From Marinobacter fuscus (GTDB taxonomy: Bacteria; Pseudomonadota; Gammaproteobacteria; Pseudomonadales; Oleiphilaceae), in the NCBI RefSeq assembly GCF_003007675.1, contig NZ_PXNP01000019.1:34722-98721 (forward strand): 64,000 bases of DNA, given 5' to 3'. A program made the translations under genes and the position numbers. How positions within the stretch are numbered: the stretch's first letter is position 1; the number at the start of each line of letters is the position of its first letter. Under the pieces are notes generated by a model that worked only from the letters and a program-made list of their open reading frames with translations, did not search any database and was not told the DNA's origin. Shown here in pieces: positions 1 through 9,034 of this stretch.

Positions 1-1366
1 AAGACACCTCTACACCCGTCTCAATCGCACCCGGCTGAACCTCGGTGAAGTCCATCATCAGGCGCCCGCCACCTTCAAACTCCACCAGTCCGAAATATGC
101 CGGTGGATTCCAGTCGAAGGTGAGGCGATCAGCAGTCCAGGTCTTGACATGCCCCTTGAGAGCAGCCATGGGATAATCTTCCTGGCTGTTCAGGGCGTTA
201 CACTCGGGGTTAACGCAATAGTTGTCTTTCGGAATCTGAATGGTGCCGCAGTCACGACATTTGCCACCCACAAATCCGGTCAGCAAGTCCTTCTGACGAT
301 ACATGGCAGCAAGATAGCTTTGCTTATCAAGCTCACCACGCTTACCAACATCCCGGTCAACGAGGTTATTGAAGCTCAGAAACTTGTTGTAGTTCGAGTC
401 TTCCCTGCGACGTGCCAAAGCACCGGAGAAGCCAGTTGCAGGACGCTTGGAAGTCACAAGCTCTGTGGCGCGCAAAAGGATCGCGTCAGCGCCCTGCCCG
501 AACCCGGTAAGCAGAATCAGGTCACCAGGTGCGGCGTTTTCCAGCACCTTGGCCAGCAACAGAACCGGGTGAGCAGCTCCGGCGACCCCCATATCGGTGA
601 TATGGTTATCAACGACAGCCTCAGCCGACACACCAATTTTCTTGGCGACAGCCGCAGGCGTCCTCGCCTGATCAGTAGCGAGAATGAAGTGCGCTACTTC
701 GGAAGCCGGAACCCCTGCTTTTTCAAGCAATCTGGATACGGCGGTGGGCACACTCTTCATGAAGCCTTCATCACGAATCCAGCGCTCTTCCCACTCGTAA
801 TCGATAGTCGAGTCTTCGCCGCGATAGTGATCCACAAAGTCTGTCACATAGGTTTCACTGCCCAGGTACTCGGCAATCACATCGTCGGCACCAACAGCTA
901 CTGCTGCTGCGCCGTCACCCCACAACATTTCACCGCGGGAACCGCACTTACTCCGGCGATGCTCGGAGGCCACCAAAACAGAATTGCCCTTTCCACTGCC
1001 GGACTCGAACAGAGAAATCAGGGCCGACGTTGCCGCCCGCTGCGATGCGGTTACATCCATCGTGCGCAGCTTGTCACCCAGGTTCAGAGCTTGACTCACA
1101 ACCACCGAGTTCTGGCGATCGAGGAACGGCATGGTGGTTGAAGCAAGATAGAGAGCATCGACCGAATCGCGATCCAACACCGAGAAACAGTCCTGTCCGG
1201 CCTCAACGGCCATTGTGATGGTGTCTTCATCCCAGTTACAGACGCTTCGTTCACCCTTAGCCAATCCTCGAAGACCCGCATCGAACCAGTCGTTTGCATC
1301 AGCAATCGCCGACTTAAGCAAGCGGGTTCTCGGGATATAGGCGCCGTATGCGGTTATACCTGACAT
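1..1366 (-). CDS. HMG-CoA-synthase-like condensing enzyme fused to a zinc-ribbon/OB-fold (DUF35) domain, 3'-truncated by window
   Basis: Reading the minus strand from ATG at 1366 gives an open frame of 455 codons that runs off the window start. The N-terminal part has the thiolase-like fold of the HMG-CoA synthase/KAS III superfamily: residues near DVTASQRAATSAL, then GEMLWGDGAAAVAVG. The C-terminal part holds a rubredoxin-like zinc ribbon (GGKCRDCG, then NYCVNPEC) followed by the start of an OB-fold, the layout of DUF35 acyl-CoA-associated proteins. The position where catalytic members carry cysteine (nucleophile) reads S-Q-R here, so a condensation by the usual Cys mechanism is doubtful; it may bind acyl-CoA or partner another thiolase. 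It lies 62 bases upstream of, and on the same strand as, a gene pair partner: the acyl-CoA dehydrogenase is upstream and the two probably form one transcript. Fold assignment is confident; the reaction is not known. Confidence 0.8.
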   Translation of the reverse strand, partial: MSGITAYGAYIPRTRLLKSAIADANDWFDAGLRGLAKGERSVCNWDEDTITMAVEAGQDCFSVLDRDSVDALYLASTTMPFLDRQNSVVVSQALNLGDKLRTMDVTASQRAATSALISLFESGSGKGNSVLVASEHRRSKCGSRGEMLWGDGAAAVAVGADDVIAEYLGSETYVTDFVDHYRGEDSTIDYEWEERWIRDEGFMKSVPTAVSRLLEKAGVPASEVAHFILATDQARTPAAVAKKIGVSAEAVVDNHITDMGVAGAAHPVLLLAKVLENAAPGDLILLTGFGQGADAILLRATELVTSKRPATGFSGALARRREDSNYNKFLSFNNLVDRDVGKRGELDKQSYLAAMYRQKDLLTGFVGGKCRDCGTIQIPKDNYCVNPECNALNSQEDYPMAALKGHVKTWTADRLTFDWNPPAYFGLVEFEGGGRLMMDFTEVQPGAIETGVEVS

Positions 1367-1428
1367 ATCATTTCCTTCCTTACTTTTGGTGCATTTCCGA
1401 CCAGCCACGCTGACCGGAAACGTCAGGA

Positions 1429-2568
1429 TTAGAGGGAGCGAGCAATAACCAGCTTCATGACTTCGGAGGCGCCGCCGTAAATACGACGTACGCGAGCATC
1501 TACGAACATCCGCGCAATCGGGTATTCCGTCATATAGCCATAACCACCGAACAACTGAAGACACTTATCAACCACAACACCTTCATTCTCGGTGGTCCAC
1601 AACTTGGCCATGGCGCCTTCTTCCGGGGTCAACGTACCCTCATTACACTTTTTGATGCACTGGTCCAGGTAGGCCCAACCCACGTCGAGGTTCGTTTTCA
1701 GATCTGCCAGGGTGAACTGAGTGTTCTGGAAATCGGCCAGCGCCTGACCAAACATTTTGCGCTCTTTAACGTATGCATTAGTAACATCAAATGCACGCTG
1801 AGCTTCCGCCTGGGCGCGACAAGCGATGGTGATTCGCTCGCGCGGAAGCTCACGCATCATCATCGCAAAGCCTTCACCTTCATTTCCTACCAGGTTAGAT
1901 ACCGGAACACGCACATCCTGGAAAAACATCTCAGATGTATCGGCGGCCTTCTGTCCAATCTTGTCGAGATTACGGCCCCGCTCGAAACCGGCACGATCGG
2001 CCTCAACAATAATCATGCTGATACCACGGGCACCCTTGGAGGGGTCGGTTACACAGGCAAGGAGCACAAAGTCGGAGTTCTGGCCGTTCGTGATATAAGT
2101 CTTCTGACCATTAATGACATACTCATCACCGTCGCGGACCGCGGATGTGCGAATTGCTTTCAGGTCACTACCGGCGCCGGGCTCAGTCATACCAATCGAA
2201 GCGATCACCTCACCGGAAACCATTTTCGGCAGCCATTTCTGTTTCTGCTCTTCCGTCCCCGCGTGAAGCAAGTAGTAAGCAACGATATCTGCGCTTACTG
2301 AGAAGCCAACGCTGGCACCACCAATGGCGTAACCGGTCTCTTCTGACAACACCATGTTGTACATGAAGTCAGCACCCGGCCCGCCATACTCTTCCGGAAC
2401 GCCACAGCACAGAAAGCCGTTTTCACCTGCCTTGCGCCAGAACGCCTTGGGAACTATGCCATCCTTCTCCCACTGCTCAATATTGGGCTCAAGCTCTTCA
2501 CGAAAAAAGCGGCGAGCATTTTCGCGAAACAGCTCATGGTCGCTGCTGTAGATGGAACGATTTTGCAT
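1429..2568 (-). CDS. acyl-CoA dehydrogenase, long-chain/isovaleryl type
   Basis: This 379-residue FAD enzyme is full length for the family and should insert the alpha,beta double bond into an acyl-CoA, passing electrons to ETF (encoded at 5.4-7.1 kb). The FAD/substrate signature ASIGMTEPGAGSDL is at about residues 123-135. At the classical catalytic position near residue 365 the sequence is IYGGAS, with Gly instead of Glu. A Glu is present instead at about 244 in ELPRERITIA, matching the alternative catalytic base of isovaleryl- and long-chain acyl-CoA dehydrogenases. So activity is expected, on branched or longer chains. It is read divergently from the LysR gene at 2827 and is followed by the condensing-enzyme homologue. 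The LysR protein is the obvious candidate regulator. Substrate is not determined. Confidence 0.92.
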   Translation of the reverse strand: MQNRSIYSSDHELFRENARRFFREELEPNIEQWEKDGIVPKAFWRKAGENGFLCCGVPEEYGGPGADFMYNMVLSEETGYAIGGASVGFSVSADIVAYYLLHAGTEEQKQKWLPKMVSGEVIASIGMTEPGAGSDLKAIRTSAVRDGDEYVINGQKTYITNGQNSDFVLLACVTDPSKGARGISMIIVEADRAGFERGRNLDKIGQKAADTSEMFFQDVRVPVSNLVGNEGEGFAMMMRELPRERITIACRAQAEAQRAFDVTNAYVKERKMFGQALADFQNTQFTLADLKTNLDVGWAYLDQCIKKCNEGTLTPEEGAMAKLWTTENEGVVVDKCLQLFGGYGYMTEYPIARMFVDARVRRIYGGASEVMKLVIARSL

Positions 2569-2826
2569 AGTCTTTATCCTCTTAATGAATACAGGTCTGG
2601 CGCTCCGAACGACTCCCTTTCACTTCGGTAGAGGCAGCATCGGGGCCTGACTTGGCTTTTAAACCTTGCCAGAAACCCTATCAGCTAAAAAAAACTACAA
2701 CAATTATATACTTTTTATACTACTGATCTATTCTTGGCATACCAGGACCATTAAACCTATGCCTAGTTTCCACCACTGATATAGAGTAAGAACCTAGCAA
2801 CCACACAGCTGAAGAAGGCCCGCACT

Positions 2827-3819
2827 ATGTCCTTTAACCTTAATATTGATTTGCGCCAACTCAACACCTTCCTGACCGTTGCGGATACTGGAAGCTTCAG
2901 CAGAGCGTCCGAGAAATTATTTATTGCCCAACCAGCCCTTAGTCGACAGATCCGGATGCTGGAAGATGCACTCAGCGTTGAGGTATTCGTGCGTCATGGC
3001 CGAGGGGTTGTGCTGACGGCAGCAGGAGAGCTGCTATACGAGAGGGCGAGACTACTCCTTCAAAGCCTGGAAAGGACACAAGCTGACGTTACAGCTATTG
3101 CCGGCGAGGTAACCGGACAAGTAACGCTCGGATTGCTGCCCACAGTGACCCACGCCTTTTCCGGCACAATCATTGAGCAGTACCGCAAGCGCTTTCCCCA
3201 GGTACACTTGGCCGTCAAATCCGCCATGAGCGGCACACTTCAGCAAATGGTTACCCAACACCGCCTGAACCTTGCAATCACCTATAACCACAGTAACCAC
3301 AAAAACCTTCGATACAAACCACTTCTGGAGGAACGCCTTTACCTGATATCCCCCGCGAACAGTAAAGTGTCGAAGCGATCTGAAATCACCCTGACTGAAG
3401 TGATCGATTTACCCTTGGTTATGCCAGAAGAAAAGCACGGTCTCAGGGTAGCCATGGAAAAAGAGGCCGCGGAAAGAAAAAAAACCATCAACCTGGCCCT
3501 GGAAGTAAGCGCCTGGCCCATGCTGACAGACATGGTGCGTCGCGGCTTGGGTTATACGATCCTTTCATCCGCAGCAGTTCACGACATGGTCCAACGAAAG
3601 GAGCTTGTAGCGATCCCCATTGTTGACCCGGAAATCAAGCGAACACTATCCATCGTTACGCCCACAGACCTACCAGCCTCCGTCGCGACCACAAAACTCG
3701 CCGAAATCGTCATGCAGCAGGTAGCCGAACAAGTTGAAGCGGGCCACTGGAGCGGAAAGCTACTGTTCAACCCAAAAGAGATCGCTCAAACAGCCAAAGA
3801 AATGGACGGCGATACCTGA
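2827..3819 (+). CDS. LysR-family transcriptional regulator
   Basis: A 330-residue protein with the LysR winged helix-turn-helix at residues about 9-67 (LRQLNTFLTVADTGSFSRAS, then QPALSRQIRMLEDAL) and a periplasmic-binding-protein-like effector domain from about residue 95 (GQVTLGLLPTVT). Its overall style resembles the Nac/CynR side of the family, though that gives no effector. It is divergent from the acyl-CoA dehydrogenase at 2568 with 258 bases between, the usual arrangement for a LysR regulator controlling the neighbouring operon, and it also stands upstream of the porin. Residues after 305 form a charged tail with no recognised domain. Confidence 0.92.
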   Translation: MSFNLNIDLRQLNTFLTVADTGSFSRASEKLFIAQPALSRQIRMLEDALSVEVFVRHGRGVVLTAAGELLYERARLLLQSLERTQADVTAIAGEVTGQVTLGLLPTVTHAFSGTIIEQYRKRFPQVHLAVKSAMSGTLQQMVTQHRLNLAITYNHSNHKNLRYKPLLEERLYLISPANSKVSKRSEITLTEVIDLPLVMPEEKHGLRVAMEKEAAERKKTINLALEVSAWPMLTDMVRRGLGYTILSSAAVHDMVQRKELVAIPIVDPEIKRTLSIVTPTDLPASVATTKLAEIVMQQVAEQVEAGHWSGKLLFNPKEIAQTAKEMDGDT

Positions 3820-4041
3820 ACGAAATCTCGCCGACATCTCCGGATAACAGAAACAGATCCGTCTTATGCAGGAAGGTATGCCACAACCGCATACCTCATA
3901 TCTAATATAGATAATTGTTGCAGCCACATACCACTGATAGATTTGTCGCTGCCGCACGATGGCACTACATGCTGGGCTGGTAAAACCGAATGCACCGAGA
4001 ACCAGCCAACTATTCCAACAAGAATTCCGGAGACAATTTTT

Positions 4042-5178
4042 ATGCACTTCAACCAAAAAAAACTTACAGCGAGCGTGACCGCAGCCATGGCCATGGGTGT
4101 TGCTTCCCATGCCAGCGCAATTTCTTTTGAAGCGGGTGATGCAAAGGTTGACCTTTATGGCTATGCCCGGCTCAACGCGGTATATGACATAGACGAATCC
4201 ATCAGTCGCGCCACTGGCACCCAGTCCGGCGACTTCAGCAGAATCAATACGGGCGCTGACGAAGACAACGAGGCGACTGGTTACTTCGATGCCGATGCTG
4301 TTCAGTCCCGCATTGGAGTGCGAACCACACTACCCACCGGTGTAAAGGTAAACATCGAAGGTGACTTCCGCGGCGGCTCTACCGGGGGGACTGTCCGGCT
4401 CCGTCACGCCTATGGTCAGTACGAGAACTGGCTCCTTGGTCAGACATGGTCCAACTACAACAGTTTTGTAGGTGGCACTTCAGTCCTGGAATTTGACGGC
4501 GTCGCCGGTGACCCTGGCCTGCGCTTTCGGAAGGCTCAAGTACGTTACACCAATGGCCCCCTGTCCCTGTCTGTAGAAGACTCGACAACCCGTATCGAAG
4601 GCGCCACACCGAAGAACGGCCTTCCTGCGTTTACGGCCCGCTTCGAAGACAAATCGGACATGGTCGCCTTCTCAACGGCCGCCGTGGTTCAGCAGGTGGG
4701 CTACGATGACGGTACCGACGATGATACAGCCTTTGGCTACGCCGTTTTTGGCTCCGCCAAGCTGACTCTAACAGACACGCTCAGTATTCAGGGTTCAGTT
4801 AACTACAGTGACGGTGGTAATGCCTACCTATGGCGCTCCGGAACCAATTACTACGGCGAAGATGCCTACGTTGTTAACGGGAACATTGAGACCATCAGCG
4901 GCATGAGTGGAAATATCGGCGCCAGCCTGAAAGCCGCCGGCGGTACATTCAACCTGGTCGCCGGTATGACCGAGATGGACTGGGACGATGCAGAGGCAGA
5001 TGGCATTAGCGTTTCTGAAAAGCACGAGCGCAACACCAACGCTTTCTTCAATTACCAGTGGTCACCCGTCAAGAGCGTAAACCTGGGCGTTCAATATGGC
5101 TATTTCAAAGTAAAGAAAGTCAACGGGGAAGATGGCGACGCCAGCCGCGTGCTGTTCGCTGCCCAGTACAACTTCTGA
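4042..5178 (+). CDS. DcaP-like outer-membrane porin
   Basis: I start this 378-residue protein at ATG 4042, which gives a clean Sec signal peptide (basic MHFNQKK, hydrophobic core, cleavage after SHASA near residue 26); an in-frame extension upstream has no signal character. The mature protein begins with a KVDLYGYARLNAVYD strand, typical of DcaP/trimeric porins for dicarboxylates and other organic anions, shows alternating beta-strand patterning throughout and ends in Phe (AAQYNF), the outer-membrane insertion signal. The preceding LysR gene and flanking catabolic genes suggest it admits an acid substrate. The DcaP assignment rests on the strand pattern and N-terminal motif, not on an alignment. 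Confidence 0.85.
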   Translation: MHFNQKKLTASVTAAMAMGVASHASAISFEAGDAKVDLYGYARLNAVYDIDESISRATGTQSGDFSRINTGADEDNEATGYFDADAVQSRIGVRTTLPTGVKVNIEGDFRGGSTGGTVRLRHAYGQYENWLLGQTWSNYNSFVGGTSVLEFDGVAGDPGLRFRKAQVRYTNGPLSLSVEDSTTRIEGATPKNGLPAFTARFEDKSDMVAFSTAAVVQQVGYDDGTDDDTAFGYAVFGSAKLTLTDTLSIQGSVNYSDGGNAYLWRSGTNYYGEDAYVVNGNIETISGMSGNIGASLKAAGGTFNLVAGMTEMDWDDAEADGISVSEKHERNTNAFFNYQWSPVKSVNLGVQYGYFKVKKVNGEDGDASRVLFAAQYNF

Positions 5179-5198
5179 TAAAGCCAGAACTGTCGGAT

Positions 5199-5224
5199 CC
5201 CCCGGGCCCTGAAAGGCCTGGGGG
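5199..5224 (+). terminator. strong GC hairpin after the porin gene
   Basis: CCCCCGGGCC at 5199-5208 pairs with GGCCTGGGGG at 5215-5224 (10 pairs, one G-T) around the loop CTGAAA. It is 21 bases after the porin stop. There is no T-run after it, so it may be a weak or Rho-assisted terminator or an mRNA-stabilising hairpin. Confidence 0.55.
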
Positions 5225-5388
5225 CTCTGAAGCTATGGTGACTACCGGAAATCCCGACGACATCGTTCCTCTCTGGCTGCTCCGGGCTTTTCAGAATCTG
5301 ACTAATGACATGCGTGCATACTTCCCGGTTGCATACAATCTGGCTTTGGGAACCTGTAGGTTGCCAATATTAGAAAGAGGAGAAGTGA

Positions 5389-6138
5389 ATGAAGGTCCTC
5401 GTCGCTGTAAAACGAGTTATCGACTACAACGTGAAGGTGCGTGTCAAGCCGGACAACACCGGCGTTGATCTCGCCAACGTCAAGATGGCAATGAACCCGT
5501 TCTGCGAAATCGCAGTTGAAGAAGCGGTTCGTCTGAAAGAGAAGGGCGTTGCCAGTGAAATCGTTGTTGTATCCATTGGCCCGAAGGCTTCTCAGGAGCA
5601 GATCCGTACTGCCCTGGCTCTGGGTGCTGACCGCGGTATCCACATCGAGACTGACGAAGAAGTTCAGTCCCTCGAAGCGGCCAAGCTGCTGAAGGCTGTT
5701 GTTGAGAAAGAGGAGCCCAAGCTGGTGATTCTTGGCAAGCAGTCCATCGATTCCGACAACAACCAGACCGGCCAGATGCTAGCTGCTCTGACTGGCATGG
5801 GCCAGGGCACCTTCGCCTCTGAAGTGGTTGTTGACGGTGATAAGGTTAAGGTAACCCGCGAAGTAGACGGCGGTCTGATGACAGTTGCTCTGAACCTGCC
5901 GGCGGTTGTTACCACAGACCTGCGTCTGAACGAGCCGCGCTACGCTTCTCTGCCGAACATCATGAAAGCCAAGAAGAAGCCGCTGGACTCCATGTCTCCG
6001 GCTGATCTGGGTGTTGAAATCGCCCCGCGCCTGACCACCCTGAAAGTCGAAGCCCCGGCTGCACGCCAGGCTGGTATCAAGGTGGCTGACGTAGCTGAGC
6101 TGGTGGATAAACTGAAGAACGAAGCGAAGGTGATCTAA
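5389..6138 (+). CDS. etfB: electron transfer flavoprotein beta subunit
   Basis: This 249-residue protein matches the full length and sequence of Etf[21 protein letters not shown] at the N-terminus, the AMP-binding region around residues 105-130 ([18 protein letters not shown]) and the ADLG...P.LT C-terminal segment. It forms the soluble ETF heterodimer with EtfA, collecting electrons from acyl-CoA dehydrogenases. A good ribosome site (AGAGGAG) precedes ATG 5389. The stop codon TAA abuts the etfA ATG directly, with no spacer, so the subunits are translationally coupled. Confidence 0.97.
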   Translation: MKVLVAVKRVIDYNVKVRVKPDNTGVDLANVKMAMNPFCEIAVEEAVRLKEKGVASEIVVVSIGPKASQEQIRTALALGADRGIHIETDEEVQSLEAAKLLKAVVEKEEPKLVILGKQSIDSDNNQTGQMLAALTGMGQGTFASEVVVDGDKVKVTREVDGGLMTVALNLPAVVTTDLRLNEPRYASLPNIMKAKKKPLDSMSPADLGVEIAPRLTTLKVEAPAARQAGIKVADVAELVDKLKNEAKVI

Positions 6139-7083
6139 ATGAGCATCCTGGTAATTGCTGAACACGACAACAGCAGCCTGAAACAGGCTACTCTGAACGT
6201 TGTAGCGGCTGCCAAGGCCATCGGTGGCGACATCGACGTGCTGGTTGCCGGTGAGAACGTAGGCGCCGTCGCTGAAGCCGCTGCCAAGGCAGAAGGCGTG
6301 AACAAGGTACTGGTTGCCGACAACGCCGCTTACGGTCACTTCCTGGCAGAAAACCTGTCTGAGCTGGTTGCTGAGGTAGGCAAGGGTTACAGCCACATCC
6401 TGACCTCTGCCGGCACCACCGGTAAAGACATCATGCCGCGTGTTGCTGCGCTGCTGGACGTCGCCCAGGTTTCTGACATTATCCGCGTTGAATCCGAAGA
6501 CACCTTCGTGCGTCCGATCTACGCTGGTAACGCCATTGCGACCGTTAAGGCAAGCGACAGCATCAAGGTTGTGACGGTTCGTCCGACCGCGTTCGACCCG
6601 GTAGCCGCTGAAGGTGGTTCTGCCTCTATTGAGCAGCTGGACATAGTAAAAGACGCTGGCCTCTCTTCCTTCGTTGGTGAAGAGAAAGCCCAGTCTGATC
6701 GTCCCGATCTGGCTTCTGCCGGTATCGTTATCTCCGGTGGCCGTGGCATGCAGAACGGCGACAACTTCAAGATGCTGGAGCAGGTTGCGGATGTTCTGGG
6801 CGCTGCGGTTGGCGCGTCCCGTGCCGCGGTTGACGCTGGCTTCGTGCCGAACGACATGCAGGTAGGGCAGACCGGTAAGATTGTTGCGCCGCAGCTATAC
6901 GTTGCGGTGGGTATCTCCGGCGCCATCCAGCACTTGGCGGGCATGTCTGACTCCAAAGTGATCGTTGCGATCAACAAGGACGAAGAAGCCCCGATCTTCC
7001 AGGTGGCCGACTACGGCCTGGTTGCGGATCTGTTTGAGGCGATTCCTGAGTTTGAGCAGGAGCTCGACAAAGTTTGTAGCTGA
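6139..7083 (+). CDS. etfA: electron transfer flavoprotein alpha subunit
   Basis: A 314-residue EtfA. The C-terminal FAD domain is clear: VISGGRGMQNGDNF near residue 195, GASRAAVDAGFVPNDMQVGQ, and GISGAIQHLAGM with the conserved SGAIQH loop near the flavin. It partners EtfB and donates to ETF-QO encoded just downstream. The gene starts on the base after the etfB stop and is followed after 37 bases by a clear terminator, so etfBA is one transcription unit. Confidence 0.97.
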   Translation: MSILVIAEHDNSSLKQATLNVVAAAKAIGGDIDVLVAGENVGAVAEAAAKAEGVNKVLVADNAAYGHFLAENLSELVAEVGKGYSHILTSAGTTGKDIMPRVAALLDVAQVSDIIRVESEDTFVRPIYAGNAIATVKASDSIKVVTVRPTAFDPVAAEGGSASIEQLDIVKDAGLSSFVGEEKAQSDRPDLASAGIVISGGRGMQNGDNFKMLEQVADVLGAAVGASRAAVDAGFVPNDMQVGQTGKIVAPQLYVAVGISGAIQHLAGMSDSKVIVAINKDEEAPIFQVADYGLVADLFEAIPEFEQELDKVCS

Positions 7084-7120
7084 GCGACCCTCAGGAGGGG
7101 CTTCTACCCTTCCCCCTTCA

Positions 7121-7146
7121 CCCCCAACCCTGTTGGGGGCTTTTTT
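7121..7146 (+). terminator. intrinsic terminator after etfA
   Basis: CCCCCAAC (7121-7128), loop CCT, GTTGGGGG (7132-7139), then C and six T's. This is a textbook Rho-independent terminator. It lies only 14 bases before the etf-QO start, so etf-QO expression must come from read-through or a promoter inside this short region or in etfA. Confidence 0.9.
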
Positions 7147-7160
7147 ACCAGGAGACCAAC

Positions 7161-8813
7161 GTGGAACGCGAATCGATGGAATTTGATGTTCTGATCGTCG
7201 GCGGCGGCCCTGCGGGCCTGTCGGCAGCCTGCCGCGTTATGCAACTGGCGCAGGAAGCCGGCGAAGAACTGACCGTTTGTGTGGTTGAAAAAGGTTCTGA
7301 GATCGGTGCGCATATCCTCGCCGGTACCGTATTCGAGCCGACGGCCCTGAACGAACTCTTCCCGGACTGGAAAGAGAAAGGCGCGCCACTGAATACTCCG
7401 GTTACCCGGGACGATATTTTCCTGCTGAAAAATCAGGAAAAGGCCACCAAAGTACCCAATGCCTTTGTGCCCAAAAACATGCACAACCACGGCAACTACA
7501 TCATCAGTCTGGGCAACCTGTGCCGCTGGCTGGCTGAGCAGGCCGAACAGCTGGGTGTGGAAGTGTATCCGGGCTTTGCTGCCGCTGAAACCATCGTGGA
7601 AGATGGTCAGGTAAAAGGCATCATCACTGGCGATATGGGCGTTGCCCGCGAGGGTTCCGAAAAAGACGGCTATATGCCGGGCATGGAACTGCGCGCCAAG
7701 TACACCCTCTTTACCGAAGGCTGTCGTGGTCACCTTGGCAAGCGCCTGATCAACGACTTCAAACTGGATGAAGGCAAGGATCCGCAGCACTACGGCATCG
7801 GTATCAAGGAACTGTGGGACATCGACCCGGCCAAACACGAGCCCGGCCTGGTTGTTCACACCACCGGCTGGCCGCTGAATGAGTCCGGCTCTACCGGCGG
7901 TTCTTTCCTGTATCACCTGGAAAATGGCCAGGTGTATGTTGGTCTGATTACCGATCTTTCCTACAGCAACCCGCACCTGAGCCCGTTCGAAGAATTCCAG
8001 CGTCTCAAGCATCATCCGGAGATCAAGAAATATCTGGAAGGCGGCAAGCGCGTGGCCTACGGTGCCCGTGCCATCGCCAAGGGTGGCTACAACGCCCTGC
8101 CGAAGATGAGCTTCCCGGGCGGTCTGCTGCTGGGTTGCGATGCTGGCACCCTGAACAGCTCCAAGATCAAGGGCTCCCACACCGCCATGAAATCTGGCCT
8201 GTTGGGCGCTGAAGCCGTATTCGAAGCCCTCAAGGAAGGCAAGTCCGGTGAGGAAATCACCAGCTTCCAGAAGCGGTTCGAAGACAGCTGGCTGTACAAG
8301 GAGCTTTACGCCGAGCGTAACTTTGGTCCGGCCATGCACAAGTTCGGCAACATTGTCGGCGGCGCCATTGCCTTCGTTGAGCAGAACATTCTGCGCGGCA
8401 GCCTGCCGATCACCTTCCGCGACACGACGCCGGACTATGCCACCCTGAAGCCAGCGTCTAAGTGCAAAAAGATTAACTACCCCAAGCCGGACAACAAGCT
8501 GACGTTTGACCGTCTGTCCTCGGTGTTCATTTCCAACACCAATCACGAGGAAGACCAGCCGGTTCACCTGAAGCTGACCGACCCGGAGATTCCGCTGAAG
8601 GACAACCTGCCCAAGTACGACGAACCGGCCCAGCGCTACTGCCCGGCGGGCGTGTACGAGGTGGTGGAGAAAGATGACGGCAGCGGCAAAAAGTTCCAGA
8701 TCAACGCCCAGAACTGTGTTCACTGCAAGACCTGCGACATCAAGGATCCTGCCCAGAACATCACCTGGGTAACGCCGGAAGGCGGCGGTGGTCCGAACTA
8801 CCCGAACATGTAG
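7161..8813 (+). CDS. electron transfer flavoprotein-ubiquinone oxidoreductase
   Basis: A 550-residue protein, normal length for ETF-QO. The N-terminal dinucleotide-binding motif is DVLIVGGGPAGLSAACR (residues about 8-24). The C-terminal domain has the ferredoxin-like 4Fe-4S set: RYCPAGVYEV plus CVHCKTCDIKDP near residue 520. It takes electrons from ETF and reduces ubiquinone at the inner membrane. The start is GTG at 7161, chosen because AGGAG lies 5-6 bases upstream; an ATG at 7176 is a second possibility. It is the sink for the five or more acyl-CoA dehydrogenases in this window. Confidence 0.97.
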   Translation: MERESMEFDVLIVGGGPAGLSAACRVMQLAQEAGEELTVCVVEKGSEIGAHILAGTVFEPTALNELFPDWKEKGAPLNTPVTRDDIFLLKNQEKATKVPNAFVPKNMHNHGNYIISLGNLCRWLAEQAEQLGVEVYPGFAAAETIVEDGQVKGIITGDMGVAREGSEKDGYMPGMELRAKYTLFTEGCRGHLGKRLINDFKLDEGKDPQHYGIGIKELWDIDPAKHEPGLVVHTTGWPLNESGSTGGSFLYHLENGQVYVGLITDLSYSNPHLSPFEEFQRLKHHPEIKKYLEGGKRVAYGARAIAKGGYNALPKMSFPGGLLLGCDAGTLNSSKIKGSHTAMKSGLLGAEAVFEALKEGKSGEEITSFQKRFEDSWLYKELYAERNFGPAMHKFGNIVGGAIAFVEQNILRGSLPITFRDTTPDYATLKPASKCKKINYPKPDNKLTFDRLSSVFISNTNHEEDQPVHLKLTDPEIPLKDNLPKYDEPAQRYCPAGVYEVVEKDDGSGKKFQINAQNCVHCKTCDIKDPAQNITWVTPEGGGGPNYPNM

Positions 8814-8833
8814 TCGAGAATGAGACCCCGGCT

Positions 8834-9034
8834 ATGCATGAAAATGACGATGATATCAGCTTCGAACAATGGTGTGAGAAGCTGCGCGCTATAGCGAATC
8901 AGGAGATCTGTGAGTGGATCGTCCCAAACGATCCACTGATTCTTCGCAAGGCTTATGAAGAGGGGCTAACTCCTGAAGATGAGTATGACCGGCTAAATAA
9001 GGTAGCCGCCTGGAGTGGTTGTGGTTGTGGTTAG
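8834..9034 (+). CDS. small acidic protein of unknown function, Cys-Gly C-terminus
   Basis: I do not recognise this 66-residue protein. It is strongly acidic (HENDDDISFEQW), predicted helical, contains EEGLTPEDEYDRL and ends in WSGCGCG, a pair of cysteines in glycine. It lies 20 bases after etf-QO on the same strand. The ribosome site is weak. Base use matches its neighbours, and no other gene overlaps, so I regard it as probably real. A role in redox or metal binding could be guessed from the tail but is not shown. Confidence 0.5.
   Translation: MHENDDDISFEQWCEKLRAIANQEICEWIVPNDPLILRKAYEEGLTPEDEYDRLNKVAAWSGCGCG

Noticed and set aside
149..1141. Long open frame on the plus strand at the window start
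   Set aside because: It is the antisense shadow of the minus-strand HMG-CoA-synthase-like gene, which has clear motifs and a zinc ribbon; the plus frame has no recognisable domain.
7104..8723. 539-codon minus-strand open frame
   Set aside because: It is fully antisense to ETF-QO, which has all family motifs; a shadow caused by G/C-rich third positions.
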